Source of the DNA: Cymbomonas tetramitiformis
Lineage: Eukaryota > Chlorophyta > Pyramimonadophyceae > Pyramimonadales > Pyramimonadaceae
DNA: 28,234 nucleotides
NCBI GenBank assembly: GCA_001247695.2
Contig: LGRX02035144.1
Location: forward strand, 1 to 28,234
Direction: 5' to 3'
Below are positions 1-12,500 of the stretch, in pieces. The first letter of the stretch is position 1; each line of letters begins with the position of its first letter. Position numbers and translations under genes: made by a program. A model generated the notes under the pieces. The model worked only from the letters and a program-made list of their open reading frames with translations, did not search any database and had not been told where the DNA came from.

Positions 1-77
1 ACTCCATCCGTTTGCCACGTCAAAGTGGGGAGAGTGCACACGCGTCAAGACGCCCTACTCCATCCATTTGCCACGTG
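1..77. repeat. Partial direct repeat at window edge
   Basis: A 20-base motif, ACTCCATCCGTTTGCCACGT, starts at 1 and recurs at 58 with one change, giving a spacing of about 57 bp. This is the visible end of what may be another intronic minisatellite. It lies downstream (on the minus strand) of the splice donor at 155, so it is probably in the next intron of the large gene. Confidence 0.5.
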
Positions 78-155
78 GATCACACAAGAGGCCGCGCATG
101 AAGACCCCATAATAGGGATGAGGCAGTTGTTGGGCAGAAGGGACAAGGCACTCAC

Positions 156-523
156 CATCCATTGCCTTGCAGCAAACAGAATCTTCCACCAGAGTCCCTG
201 TTTAGACCGCTCTGCCATCCTGGCCAGGCACCCTCGAAGGGAGCGTCCACAGCCTTGTACCCCTCTGCCGCGTTCAACTTCTCATCCATGGGGTTGGAAC
301 TCTGTCTCCAGATCTGCTCTTGGCCAGGCAAGTCCTCGTTGGGCCATTTCATCTTGAATAGAAAATCCCCGTCCACTCCACTCCGGAACTGGTCCTCCAG
401 CTCCAACAACTCTCTCAGTATGCTGTAGTCCACAGCCGTCGGATCATCTTCGTTGAGGTACTCCCACTCGCTGGGTGGCCGGTAAGTCCCCGCGGTTTGG
501 CGGAACAACAGCTTCCATTCACC
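156..523 (-). CDS. Exon 9: LLFRQTAG ... IWRQSSNP domain
   Basis: The acceptor CAGCGCAG| lies at 524 and the donor GATG|GTGAGT at 156/155, an excellent consensus in phase 2. The exon encodes [60 protein letters not shown] and QSSNPMD, then [16 protein letters not shown] and CLLQGNG. I recognise this arrangement (RQTAG, then FK-WP, then WRQ-SNP, GY-AVD, and a final LL-G) from uncharacterised domains in large algal and protist proteins, but cannot name the family with certainty. It is almost complete here, and its last strands must be in the next exon, off the window. Confidence 0.82.
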
Positions 524-3500
524 CTGCGCTGGGCAGTCCTCGAGCTCCTGTGGCCATGATCCTCTCCCCCACCCCTACCCCCTACTGGCTTAAGATGTGA
601 TGACGTCAGCCCAACGATTTGCCTGATATCCACGGTGACGAAGCCACATTCAGGGCAACACCTCACAGTAGCCGGAGATGGGGGGGCGATGGTGGCATCA
701 ACACTGAAGCAAACAGCAACAAGCACCCTAGTGAACGCCGCCAGGTACCTAGATGACACACCGTGCCAAAGATGGCATTTGCCGTCGTGTGCAATCCGCC
801 TGCGAAGTGCGCATACACGTCCTCCTGCTGCTGATTCCCGGAATAGTCCCTGTCCAGCAGTGCCACGGTCCCACCGTGCTCCGCCACGTGGTGCTGCAGC
901 ACGGGCGCGAGTTCAGCCATCGCCTCTGAAAAAGCCTCCCACGCTGCGCCAATCACACCCTCCCATCGAAGACAGGTCATCGGCGTGCAACGGCACTATC
1001 CCGCGCGGAAGATGATGTCATTCTAAACGTAGGTGTCAGCCCTCACACATGAACGCTTGCTGTTGTGCAACTCATTGTGGCCGGTCTTCATCCGACCTCC
1101 ACATAAAGATTTCAAACCCTCAGTGTGCGCGAGTGCGATGACACCTCCTCAGTCTGACGCGGGCCCCGCCAGTGCGATGACGCCTCCTCAGCCTGACGCA
1201 GGCCGCGCCAGTGCGATGACGCCTCCTCAGTCTGACGCGGGCCCCGCCAGTGCGATGACGCCTCCTCAGTCTGACGCGGGCCCCGCCAGTGCGATGACAC
1301 CTCCTCAGTCTGGCGCGGGCCCCGCCAGTGCGATGACGCTCCTCAGTCTGGCGGGCCGCGCCAGTGCGCGACACTCTCCTCAGTCTGACGCGGGCCCCGC
1401 CAGTGCGATGATGCCTCCTCAGTCTGACGGGCCGGTGCGATGACGCCTCCCAGCCGCGGGCGCCGGGTGCGATGACACCTCTCAGCCTGACGCGGGCCGC
1501 GCCAGTGCGATGACGCCTCCTCAGTCTGACGCGGGCCGCGCCAGTGCGATGACACCTCCTCAGTCTGACGCGGGCCCCGCCAGTGCGATGACACCTCCTC
1601 AGCCTGACGCGGGCCCCGCCAGTGCGATGACACCTCCTCAGCCTGACGCGGGCCGCGCCAGTGCGATGACACCTTCTCAGCCTGACGCGGGCCCTGCCAG
1701 TGCGATGACACCTCCTCAGCCTGACGCGGGCCCCGCCAGTGCTTCATAAGGCACACATACAACTCACCTGGCAAGCCCGTGGGACTCCCCTGAGAAGGCG
1801 CTGCTTAAGGCACACGTATAACTCACCTGGCAAGCTCGTGAGACTCCCCTAAGAAGGCGCTTCTTAAGGCACACGTATAACCACTCTGGCAAGCCCGTGA
1901 CTCCCCTAAGAAGGCGCTGCTTAAGGCACACGACAACTCACCTGACAAGCCCGTGATGACTCCCCTAAGAAGGGCTTCTAAGGTATAATGTGACACCTCA
2001 CTCTTATAAGCCCGTGAGACTTCAAGAAGGGCCTGCTGGCACACTGCAGAACTCACCTGGCAAGCCCGTGAGACTCTCAAGAAGGCTTACCTAAGGCACA
2101 ATGAGACCCACCACAAGCCCGTGAGACCCCCTAAGAAAGGCTTTTATGTACACGTATAACTCACCTAGCAAGCCCGTGAGACTTCCCTAAGAAGGGCTTC
2201 TTAAGGCACACGTATAACTCACCTGGCAAGCCCGTGAGACTCCCCTAAAACAGGCTTCTTAATGCACACGTATAAGAGGCTTGTCCAGAATTGTCAGTCG
2301 CAAATTTGCAAAGACACAATTTCATTTGGATTTTTGGGGATGCTATCATAAAATGTACAGTCATAATACGCATAATTCCACGTCAAACCACGTCGTTCCA
2401 CGTCACACAAATTATTCCACGTCACCGCGCTTTCAAATCCCGGTGCCTCCCCCTCTGCTTGGGAGTTTCCATTCTCTCTCCTAGGGTTGAAATCTTTGAA
2501 ATCTTTGAAAACTTTCAAATCGCGGTGCCTCCCCCTTTGCTGGGGAGTTTTCATTTTGATTACCAGGGTTGAAATCTTGAAAACTTTGAAAACTTTCAAA
2601 TCGCGTGCCTCCCTTGCTTGGGAGTTTTCATTCTCTCTGCCAGGGTTGAAATCTTTGAAAACTTTGAAAACTTTGAAATCGCGGTGCCTCCCCCTCTGCA
2701 CTGGGGAGTTTTCATTCTCCGTACCATGGTTGAAATCTTTGAAAACTTTGAAATCTTTCAAATCCCGGTGCCTCCTTCTCCGCTTGGGAGTTTTCATTCT
2801 CTCTACCAGGGTTGAAATCTTTGAAAACTTTGAAATCTTTCAAATTGCGGTGCCTCCCCTTTGCTTGGGAGTGTTCATTCCTCTCTCATCAAAGCTGAAA
2901 TCTTTGAAAACTCTTTTGAAAATCTTTCAACTCCATGTGCCTCCCCCCTCTCGCTTGGGAGTTTTCATCTTTGTAAATTGTGGCTGAAATCTTTGAGAAA
3001 CTCTTTGAAAATCTTTCAATCCTATGCCTCCCCTTGCTTGGGAGTTTACTTCTCTCTACCGTGGTTGCAATCTTTGAAAACTTTGAAATCTTTTAAACGC
3101 GTGCTCCCCCTCTGAAGTTGGGAGTTTTCATTCTTTGTACCAAAGGTTGAAATCTTTGAAACTTTTGAATCTTTCAAATCGCGGTGCCTCCCTTGCTTGG
3201 GAGTTTCATTCTCTACCAGTGGTTGAAATCTTTGAAATCTTCAAATCGCGGTGCCTCCCCTTTGCTTGGGAGTTTAATTTCCTACCAGGGTTGAAATCTT
3301 TGAAATCTTTAAAATCGCGGTGCCTCCCCCTCTGCTTGGAAGTTTTCATTCTCTCTACCAGGGTTGAAATCTTTGAAATCGTTCCACACTATTCTGACCC
3401 ACTGGTAAAAGTGGGACATAGTAAAAGTTGGCAAAATTCGAAATGGTCAGATCGAGGCTACGATTCACTAGATCTGTCTCAAATCGACGTTGGATGCCGT

Positions 3501-6500
3501 CCGTAAAAGTTGGCAAAATTTAAGTGAGGAGGTTTTGAACGTCAGATCTTGCCTAGTTACGATGCCGAGTTAATCGTGGTGTCGAGGGACTTCGTCATGG
3601 TTTCACAAACAGGAGTTCCTTGAATTTCTGCAATGGTTCGAGTGAATCTTGAAGCGGGGCGGATGCTTAATCGGGTGCATATCGCGTCATTAAAGAGTAC
3701 TCTATTATGTCATCCTGTCGAAAATAAATATGATCGCGTCATGAAAATCTCTTCCAACTGCCGTCGATTGACTATTAAGATTATCCCAGTCCGCAGATAT
3801 TTTTACATGGATCCGATGAAAATTACATACCATATTTCTCATTCACATATAAATAATATGATGACGTGTCCGACCTCACCGTCGAAAGTGCGGCCAAACA
3901 GATATTCATACGAACAAAACAAAATCCGCTCGTGTGTTTTCGCTCAGACCTCTGGAGTAACTTACGGGCGGGGGGGGCGTAAGTCACTGTCCAGCGTCGT
4001 GAGATAGAGGTCTGAGTGATTTTTTGTAAGCGGTGAAACTTTGCATACTGATAGATATGTGAGTTAGGAACAACATATTTTTTACTCGCGCAAGATCCAT
4101 ACATAATCTGGGATCTGTGTCGCCGCGCATGGGAGGGGGTCATTGGGCACGCATCGAGCGAAACGCTCGACATACGCACCGCATACAACCCTCATGCATA
4201 CCACACATATCATATATGCATAATGAACATATTTTGAGCAGCTGACAGCGCGCTGTCAGCCCTAGCCGAAACGCAGTTGTCAACCGCATCCACGTTTCCG
4301 CTAGGGTTTTTCCCTCATTCGCGCGCTCGTTCGCAAGCGAGCATGCGCACCGGATGAGGGAAGCGTTAGCAGAAATATCATCTTGTATATGTTTTCTACC
4401 CCAAATAAATTGTACAGACTGAACGGTCAACCACACATCCCGTTGTGGGCTGACGCGTTCGTTTGGCGGAAGCGGGCGGAATTTCGGGATTTTGAAACCC
4501 GCAATAGATGCGATATAGGTTATCATTCTTTGCGAAACGGGTACCCACATATTAAGTAGGAATATGCGACAATATTTTGCAGCGAAAGATTGCTTAGATC
4601 AATATATAATCTTAGAAATCTTTACTTCGCTGAACGGCGGCAAACTGCGGGAGAGAAAGCATTCCGCCTTAAGTTATTACCACATATTTAACAAATAGCA
4701 ATTCAACATGGAAGGGACAATCACAGACGTCAAACAATATGTCAGCTGAGCGAGAGGTGCATGAGAAATCTTTTCCTCTCGCACCAAATCTTTTCTCTTC
4801 GTAAACGGGATGACATGCGGGCGTGGCATGTGCCATCTTTGACGTGCCATCCTTTTCGCGGGTACGCACGATTAAATACAGATATTATAAAATTTTAATG
4901 ATCGGTTTAGATGAACCAATTTATACTCTTAAATTTCTCACGACTAATGTCTCACGTAAAGATAATACACAAGTCATTCACATCGAACGCCAATTTTTAA
5001 ACGAGTCCCTGACGCTGCGATCGACAAGATCTGCCAAAACCGAACGGTGGATGCTATGGGCGGACATAGGAGGCCAATTTCAGACTAGGTTGCTTAGACG
5101 TAGGATCTTCTATTCAAGATCTTCTATTTTGATCGAGGTGTCCAGGGACTTCGTCATCGTTTCACGAACCTGACTTCCTTGAATTTGTGCAATGTATCGT
5201 TGTGAACTGTAGTATAAATATGATGGGCATACGATGGGAAATTGGCATTAATATATAGTGGAAGAGTGGCCATCTGGCCAACTGGTGAGATCAAATATGT
5301 ATAAATATAGCCCGAGAGGCTAGGCTTGACGATGCGATGGCGATGTTGAGCTTTCAAGTTTTCAAAGTTTTCAAAGTTTTCAACCCAGTTCCGAAGATGA
5401 GATTTCTCAAGTCAAAGTGGGAGAGTCAGAGTCGAGAGTGGCCAGCTGGTAATACCAATAGCCAAATGGAATGGACCAATCGAATGAGAGGACTGAACCC
5501 AGACGAGATTCAAGCTTTAATCGTTGTCGATTGTGGATTCATCGAGCGTGTCGACGAGTTTCGGACTTCGGAAAAGATGTTTTGGGTGACCACCGACGTG
5601 GCGTTTAAAGGGGGATGACATGGAATTGTTTGTAAACAAGTAGCATATTTTATCAAAATTTAATGATTTCTCGAATTGTCCAAGTTCATCAGGTTCTCAA
5701 AACTGGCAATTGTGGACATTTATGACGTATAACGCACCTGGCAAGCCTGTGAGACTCCCCTATAAAGGGCTTCTTAAGGCACACGTATAACTCACCTGGC
5801 AAGCCCGTGAGACTCCCCTAAGAAGGGCTTGAGGCACACGTACAACTCACCTGGCAAGCCTCGTGAGACTCCCTAAGAAGGCGCTTATTAAGGCACACGT
5901 ACAACTCACCTGGCAAGCCCGTGAGACTTCCCTAAGAAGGGCTTCTTAAGGTACACGTACAACTCACCTGGCAAGCCCGTGAGACTCCCCTAAGAAGGCG
6001 CTGCTTGCCCTCGCATCCCCCCTTGTGACACTGCACCATGGATTGAGGCTCCCTCCTCCCCTCTGCCCTCTCACTTGCACAATCCTCGGAGGATGCGCTC
6101 TTCCGCTCACCCTCCGTCCTCCGCCCACTGCCTTCACCCTCTCGTTTGCGGCCTCACCTGGATGATCGCATGAACCGTATCCGTTGGATGGCATTTCGTT
6201 GGATTGCATTGCCACGTTGGCCGCTTCCTTGCACTTCACTGCTGGTGATGCGATTACCACCGTTGAAATAGGCGCATTCTCGAGCTGCGCTGCAACCGAT
6301 GCCGCGGACATGTTGGGCACGAGGCGCACGCGGTGGCCCTCCTCCCGCAGCATCTGCTCCACCTTCTGGAAGTCGCGATTGTATGCGTCAAGGCTGCTGC
6401 TACGGCACCCGGCCTCTTCCCCGCCAGCATCCACCCCGGTGCACGAGCTTGCGTAGAACGCCGGGTCACTCAGCAGCAGCGTCTCCACCCCCAACAGCGC

Positions 6501-9500
6501 CTCGGGAACTGAGTGGCCCTCCGCCTCGCACGCAGCCGCGAGCACGCTTCTGTCCACCAGGCACTCGCCCGTAACACCCCCACACTGCTGCGCGATAGAA
6601 TTCGCCGCGCACTCCCCCAGCGCCTCGGCCATGGTGGCATTCCCCCCTGCCGCGTCGTCCAGCGCGACCTGGACTGCATCCACACTCGAGTTGAAGGGGC
6701 AGGTCAGGTTCCACACACCCCGCGACTCGATTGCAGCGAACGGCACTTGATCAAGATTCATTATCTGCTCCGCATCGGCGTCCACAGTGATCACCATGCG
6801 CAAAGCAGAGGCGATGGCCCCCTCGAGGGGGATGGTGAAGGACACAAATCCCCCTGAATAGGTGGCACCGCCCAGCCGCACACTCTCCTGCGGCAAGCGC
6901 TCCTCCACAACCTCTCCTGAGGGCACCAGACCCCCCCGCCAGGTATCAGCTCACGCGCACGCCCTCCCATATCCCAGATGCCAGGTCATATCCCAGATGT
7001 CACGGGCCGCTGTTAGAGGGGTTTGATTCACCGATTGCTCCCTCAAGGGCCCATACGTAAGGCTTTCCTCCCAGCGTCAACGGGAAGCTGCAAGGAGCTA
7101 CCCCCTGCGGGGGGGAACGACCGTTCTGCAAGGGGGGTGGGGGTTGAATGCCCTCCGGAGTTGGGGAAAGGGGGAAGGGGAAGCCCCAAACCCTAAAACC
7201 CATGAAATCTGGCTTAAGCCCAGGAGATAACTGGTGCAACAAGGGGATGGCAGCTGCCCACAGGCAGACAGCCGCTCTTTAGGGAGAAGTTACAGGGGAA
7301 ATTAAGAGAGTACACATGGGGCAGGAACCTGCCCTAAAGGAAAACATCTTGCCCCCGGGAAGGAAGGCGCTAAAGCGCCTATCCTAAAGCGCTACGGCTA
7401 TACGGCCCGAGGGCTCACCCGAGGCATTGTTGAAGCTCCTCCAGATATGCACGGACGTGGGCAGGAGCGCGCCAATGCCGGTGCTCTGAAACAGCCCGAG
7501 CGCCACGTGGTGCACGGAGGCAGTGGTGTTAAGGCTCAAAAACAGCTCCACCTCGAGTTTGCTCGGCCCACCCTCCTCCGACGAGGACTGCCACCCCAGC
7601 ATCGTGCCGAGGCGAGGCAGGTTCTTCGATCCCGTGACATAGGTCGTCTCCGCCGCTGCCTCCGCCATTAAAGTGCTGCTGAACTCTTGGTGACCCTCCA
7701 CATCAGGTGCACTGCACCAGTCCAACGTACCCAATCGCCCCCAATCCCGCACACGTGTCAGGCATCGGTCGCATCCCACCGCCTGGAGGACCGCGGCCTC
7801 CCGCACACGTGTCAGGCATCGGTCGCATCCCACCGCCTGGAGGACCGCGGCCTCCTGCACACGTGTCATGCATCGGTCGCATCCCACTGCCTGGAGGACC
7901 GCGGCCTCCCGCACACGTGTCAGGCATCGGTCGCATCCCACCGCCTGGAGAGCCGCGGCCTCCTGCACACGTGTCAGGCATCGGTCGCATCCCACCGCCT
8001 GGAGGACCGCGGCCTCCCGCATACGTGTCAGGCATCAGTCGCATCCCACTGCCTGGAGGGACGCGGCCTCATGCAGCAACAAACCTCAGTTGGGAAAAGC
8101 AGCCGGGACAGAACAGTGAACAGCAACTCTGCTGGGAAATGCAAACTGCGATACGAGGGCCCTGGCCTGCGCCAAGGAACGCCTTCTCTGCATTGGGCCT
8201 CGCGGGGCCGGCATGACTCTCGAGCGCCTCGCGGGGCCGGCATGACTCTCGAGCGCCTCGCGGGGCCGGCATGACTTTCCAGCGCCTCTGTGTGAAATCC
8301 TTTTTTCAAGGCAAAGGCCTTGTCACCTGGAGAAAGCGTACTGAGACGTCACGGCGCAGTCAATTGCAAGCTCGTACTGCATGTCCTCTACCTGCAGGCG
8401 ACAACGGAATACAACTTCAGCTCTCCGGAGATGAAAGGGTGGACCGGCTGCAAAGAGGGCAAAACTATCCTCCCTAGCTCGGCGCACGAGGCATGCACTG
8501 CGCAACCAATCACGATGAGCTTGCAGGATGCTGCTTACGGGCCTCTCAACACCGAGGCTGATTGGGACATGGTGGCAGCTCCCCGAAGTGCCGAGGCAGG
8601 AGCTCCGTGGATCAACGAGCGACCAATCCTCGGCATGGCCAACGGAAGGGATCTCTAATCTCTCACTTGAACGTCGTCACAGGGAAAGGGGGGCAGGGGC
8701 CCAACCCACGCGCACCAAGCCGCGGTATGCAAAGGGGGGCAGGGGCCCAACCCACGCGTACCAAGCCGCGGTATGCAAAGGGGGGCAGGGGCCCAACCCA
8801 CGCGCACCAAGCCGCGGTATGCAAAGGGGGGCAGGGGCCCAACCCACGCGCACCAAGCCGCGGTATGGAAAGGGGGGCAGGGGCCCAACCCACGCGCACC
8901 AAGCCGCGGTGTCAAACTAGCGGCAAGGGCAATTGCCTTGCAAAGCAAGCCGCAACATCGAACATTTGGCCGGGGCAATGGCCTAGCAAAGCAAGCCATA
9001 GTATCGCGACAGGAGATGCCTGTTAGGCGTGTGGGGGCGGTGAGGGGGAAGGGGGGGGCATTAGGGGTGGGGCTGGGCGGGATGAATGACCTGCAGAACT
9101 GCGTCGTCGCGACATGTTAATTCGACGGTTTCGCCTGCGGCGAGACGCGTTTCTACCACCCCGGCGTGCTCCAGCTCATCCTCGGACTCTAGGTGCATTC
9201 CTCCACCTGATGAGCGTGCCGTGTTCTCCTCCAGCACCGCCCCCTCCATGGACAAGTCGGCCGTGCGCGCGTACACACCGCCTCCCATCCCGTCCTTGGC
9301 CCTGTTGCCAGTCACCCGGAGATTGCTCGCCGACGCTTTACCACTCAGCCATAGCCCACCGCCATCCACGGCAGCGAGGTTCCCCTCCACGGTCAGACCC
9401 TCGAGCAGCGCCCCCTCGGGCAAGCACGAGGCCTCGGCCTGCAGCCACATCGGATCTCCCCCAGACTCGACCAGAGCCGGTGTCACGGAGCACCCGGCGC

Positions 9501-12500
9501 GTCCCTCGCACGCGTCAAGCTCAGCCGCACCAGGCGCCACGTTCATTGCCCTCGTGCCGTACAAGCCATAGTGCAGCAGCTCGTTCTCCGCGCTCCCAAG
9601 CAGCTTCCAGCTCAGCGCCGCCGCCTCCTCCGGGCCTCCGCCATCAGGGCACAGCGCATGCTCCACGCGCAGTGGCACCACCGCTCGCGAGCTGTGCTGG
9701 TAGTACCGTACCTTCAGCAGGCTGCGCCCTGCCGGCAGGGAAACCGCCCCAACACTGGACACCCCCTCCTCGATCCCGTCTGGGTAGGCAGCCACCGCGG
9801 CGCCATTCAGCAGCACGAGCGCCGCGGTGCCACCCACACGGAAGCAGTGCACTCCACCGGAGGGAGACAAGAAGTACCCGTCAAGCACGAACGCCGTGCC
9901 GTGCTCACTCCGCGCAGGGAGCGGCGCCATGAGACTGGACACCACCTGCAGGTCAGAAGCTGCGGCGCGCGTGCGGTTCTCCAGCTCCATCCAATCCACG
10001 TCCCGCACATCCTCCGGGTCGGCGCTCGTGAGCGCATACTCGCTGACCGCAGCCCCAACGGACACCCTGGAGAAGGCGGATGTGAGCTCCGGCTGTCCGA
10101 AGTGTGCGTTCGCAAGCCGAATTCTCCGCACCACGAAGCGGCGGGTGACGCCGGCCTCCGGCTCCCCTCGGCAGGTATAAGCCACTGACAGCAGGGGTGT
10201 GAGACGGTGATTGGCCAGGAGGAGCACAACGTAGTCAGGTGTGAGCGGGGCATGAAATAGCGTGAGCTCAGCCACCTCACCACTGAAGGGCTGCGCCTGG
10301 CTGGTGCATTGGTCAGTGCCTGAGGCATCCGAGCGGCACACGAGAAGGGGGGTCTCGGGGGCCTCCCACGAGGCCCCTGCGCCGATCGTATCCACAGCCA
10401 TTAATTTGGCATCGATGTACAGCTCGAGGGTCTGATTGGCTGACAAGGTCACAAGGTGCCATTGGCCGTCCCGAATGTTGTATTCACTGCCTACCACCTG
10501 GCACACCAGATGGCAAGAGGCGCCCCAACAGAAGTCAGCCTGCCCATCGCCTCGTGGCAGGAAGCCGCATGCGGGAACCGGGTGGGACCATGACAAATCG
10601 GCCGGGCTTATTCAGATTGAGAGATGAGAGGAGCGCACGAAGGCCCAACCACTACATCATATAACCACTACATCATATAACCACTACATCATATAACCAC
10701 TACATCAGGGATATTCAAACAACCCCCCCCCATTACTCATGCCACGCAACGTGCTCAAGATGTGAAGTTTGAAGATGCAGGCGGGTGCACTCTCGCCAAC
10801 AACTTTCATCCATCCACTTTAAAAGCATCCTCAAATCCTCAAACTCCGCGGCTCTAAGCCTTCTCACCAACGGAGACCCCCGGCTAGATGTGATGCGTAC
10901 CTAGCCGCAAGAAGCCTGACCAATGCCGCACATGCCAACAGCATGTGACGCGTACCTAGCCGCAAGAAGCCTGTCCAATGCCGCACATGCCAACAGCATG
11001 TGACGCGTACCTAGCCGCAAGAAGCCTCACCAATGCCGCACATGCCAACAGCATGTGACGCGTCACACCTAGCCGCAAGCCTCACAATGCCGCACATGCC
11101 AACAGCGTAGCGCGTACTAGCCGCAAGAAGCCTGACCAATGCCGCTACATGCCAACAGCATGTGGCGCGTCTAACCGCAAGAAACTGACCAATGCCGCAC
11201 ATGCCAACAGCATGTGGCGCGTACCTAGCCGCAAAAGCCTGACCAATGCCGCACATGCCAACAGCATGTGACGCGTACCTAGCCGCAAGAAGCCTGACCA
11301 ATGCCGCACATGCCAACAGCATGTGACGCGTACCTAGCCGCAAGAAGCCTCACCAATGCCGCACATGCCAACAGCATGTGGCGTACCTAGCCGCAAGAAG
11401 CCTGACCAATGCCGCACATGCCAACAGCATGTGGCGCGTACCTAGCCGCAAGAAGCCTGACCAATGCCGCACATGCCAACAGCATCTGGCGCGTACCTAG
11501 CCGCAAGAAGCCTGACCAATGCCGCACATGCCAACAGCATGTGGCGCGTACCTAGCCGCAAGAAGCCTCACCAATGCCGCACATGCCAACAGCATGTGGC
11601 GCCATCGCCAGGCAAGATGGCGTGGGCAACACAAGGAACGCACGCAGCGAGCGGTGTGAGGCATTGCCAACTTAAGGTTAGCCCCCCAGATTTCCAGTGG
11701 CTGGCAGATGGAAATGACACGGCCACGTGCATGACAGCACAGGCTGTAGGCACGAGCACGGGTGGTGGCCGAGCACTTCATATGCAGTTAGGTGCATGAC
11801 AGCACAGGCTGTAGGCTCGGGTGGTGGCCGAGCATTTCATATGCAGTTAGTTGTATGACCGCGTAGGCTGTAGGCACGGGTGGTGGCCAAGCACTTCATA
11901 TGCAGTTAGGTGTATGACAGCCTAACAAGCCCTAAAACGATAAAAAAAAATAATGCGGGAGAGGGCCACTTATTCCACCATCATACTGATTGCGAGGGCG
12001 GGGTCATCGGTATAACGAGGGTGGAAGACAGGGGAAATCTGCCTGCGGCTCTGATGACGAATCGCCGCCCTTGCGCACGAGGCCGCCGATGGCCCCCTCT
12101 CCGTTGATCATAATTTCCAGGCGGTCCCCGCAGGTTCCACCCTCCGCCTCGCCCGTCGCCGGCGCATGGTGGTGCACCAGCGTCTCCTCCAGACCCGCGC
12201 CGTGCCCCTCGTCGAGCCCTTGCTTCACCCACAATGCCACCGCGAAGCGGCTGCTCGTACCGTAACGCGCCTCCGCCACTTCCAGGTAGGTATCATTGGA
12301 GCACTGCAGATGTGCGGGGAACCCGTCAGGGTGCTCCGAGGCGCCCCCACCCCAGGCCCCCACACCACCATGCACCACAGCCTCTGTGCCACGCACACTG
12401 CCCATAACTATGTCTCCGCCACCCTCCACCGCAAGGTTGAAGTGGTCCCACCGCGGGCCGTTCGCCACGTCAGCTGCCATGCAAGCGTCATACATGTCAT

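Larger units (their letters stand above)
2276..5724. mobile_element. 3.45-kb non-autonomous DNA element with 8-bp TSD inserted in the 58-bp array
   Basis: The 58-bp array is interrupted exactly between two copies of ACGTATAA (2268-2275 and 5725-5732), an 8-bp target-site duplication taken from the repeat unit. The ends are imperfect inverted repeats: GTCCAGAATTGTCAG at 2283 pairs with the complement of CTGGCAATTGTGGAC ending at 5717 (13 of 15 match). No transposase is recognisable inside. The element contains a long minisatellite (2426-3381), TTCCACGTCA direct repeats at 2376-2420, a diverged pair of internal repeats, and an AT-rich middle. The 8-bp duplication is typical of hAT elements, but the superfamily is unproven. 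Confidence 0.72.

Noticed and set aside
1112..1774. Long repetitive ORFs on both strands across the 39-bp array
   Set aside because: The unit length is a multiple of three, so stop-free frames appear automatically. There is no start context, and the array lies within an intron of a well-supported gene.
1745..2275. CRISPR array
   Set aside because: Units are contiguous tandem copies with no unique spacers, and the context is eukaryotic.
2281..3506. Phenylalanine- and lysine-rich ORFs ([12 protein letters not shown] type)
   Set aside because: They are translated minisatellite inside the transposon. Frames shift at each unit because unit length varies.
5337..5618. 93-aa plus-strand ORF within the 3.45-kb element
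   Set aside because: Its start is in the [10 protein letters not shown] repeat fragment and the remainder has no recognisable motif. A chance ORF is more likely.
7687..8274. 195-aa and 169-aa plus-strand ORFs with [17 protein letters not shown] repeats
   Set aside because: These are translations of the 54-bp minisatellite next to exon 6, on the opposite strand to the gene.
8528..9120. Repetitive ORFs over the 46-bp array
   Set aside because: They are open in many frames because of GC-rich repeats, with no codon or domain signal.
9086..9932. 272-aa and 161-aa plus-strand ORFs opposite exon 5
   Set aside because: They are antisense shadows of the LamG/PA14 exon, which has strong domain evidence.
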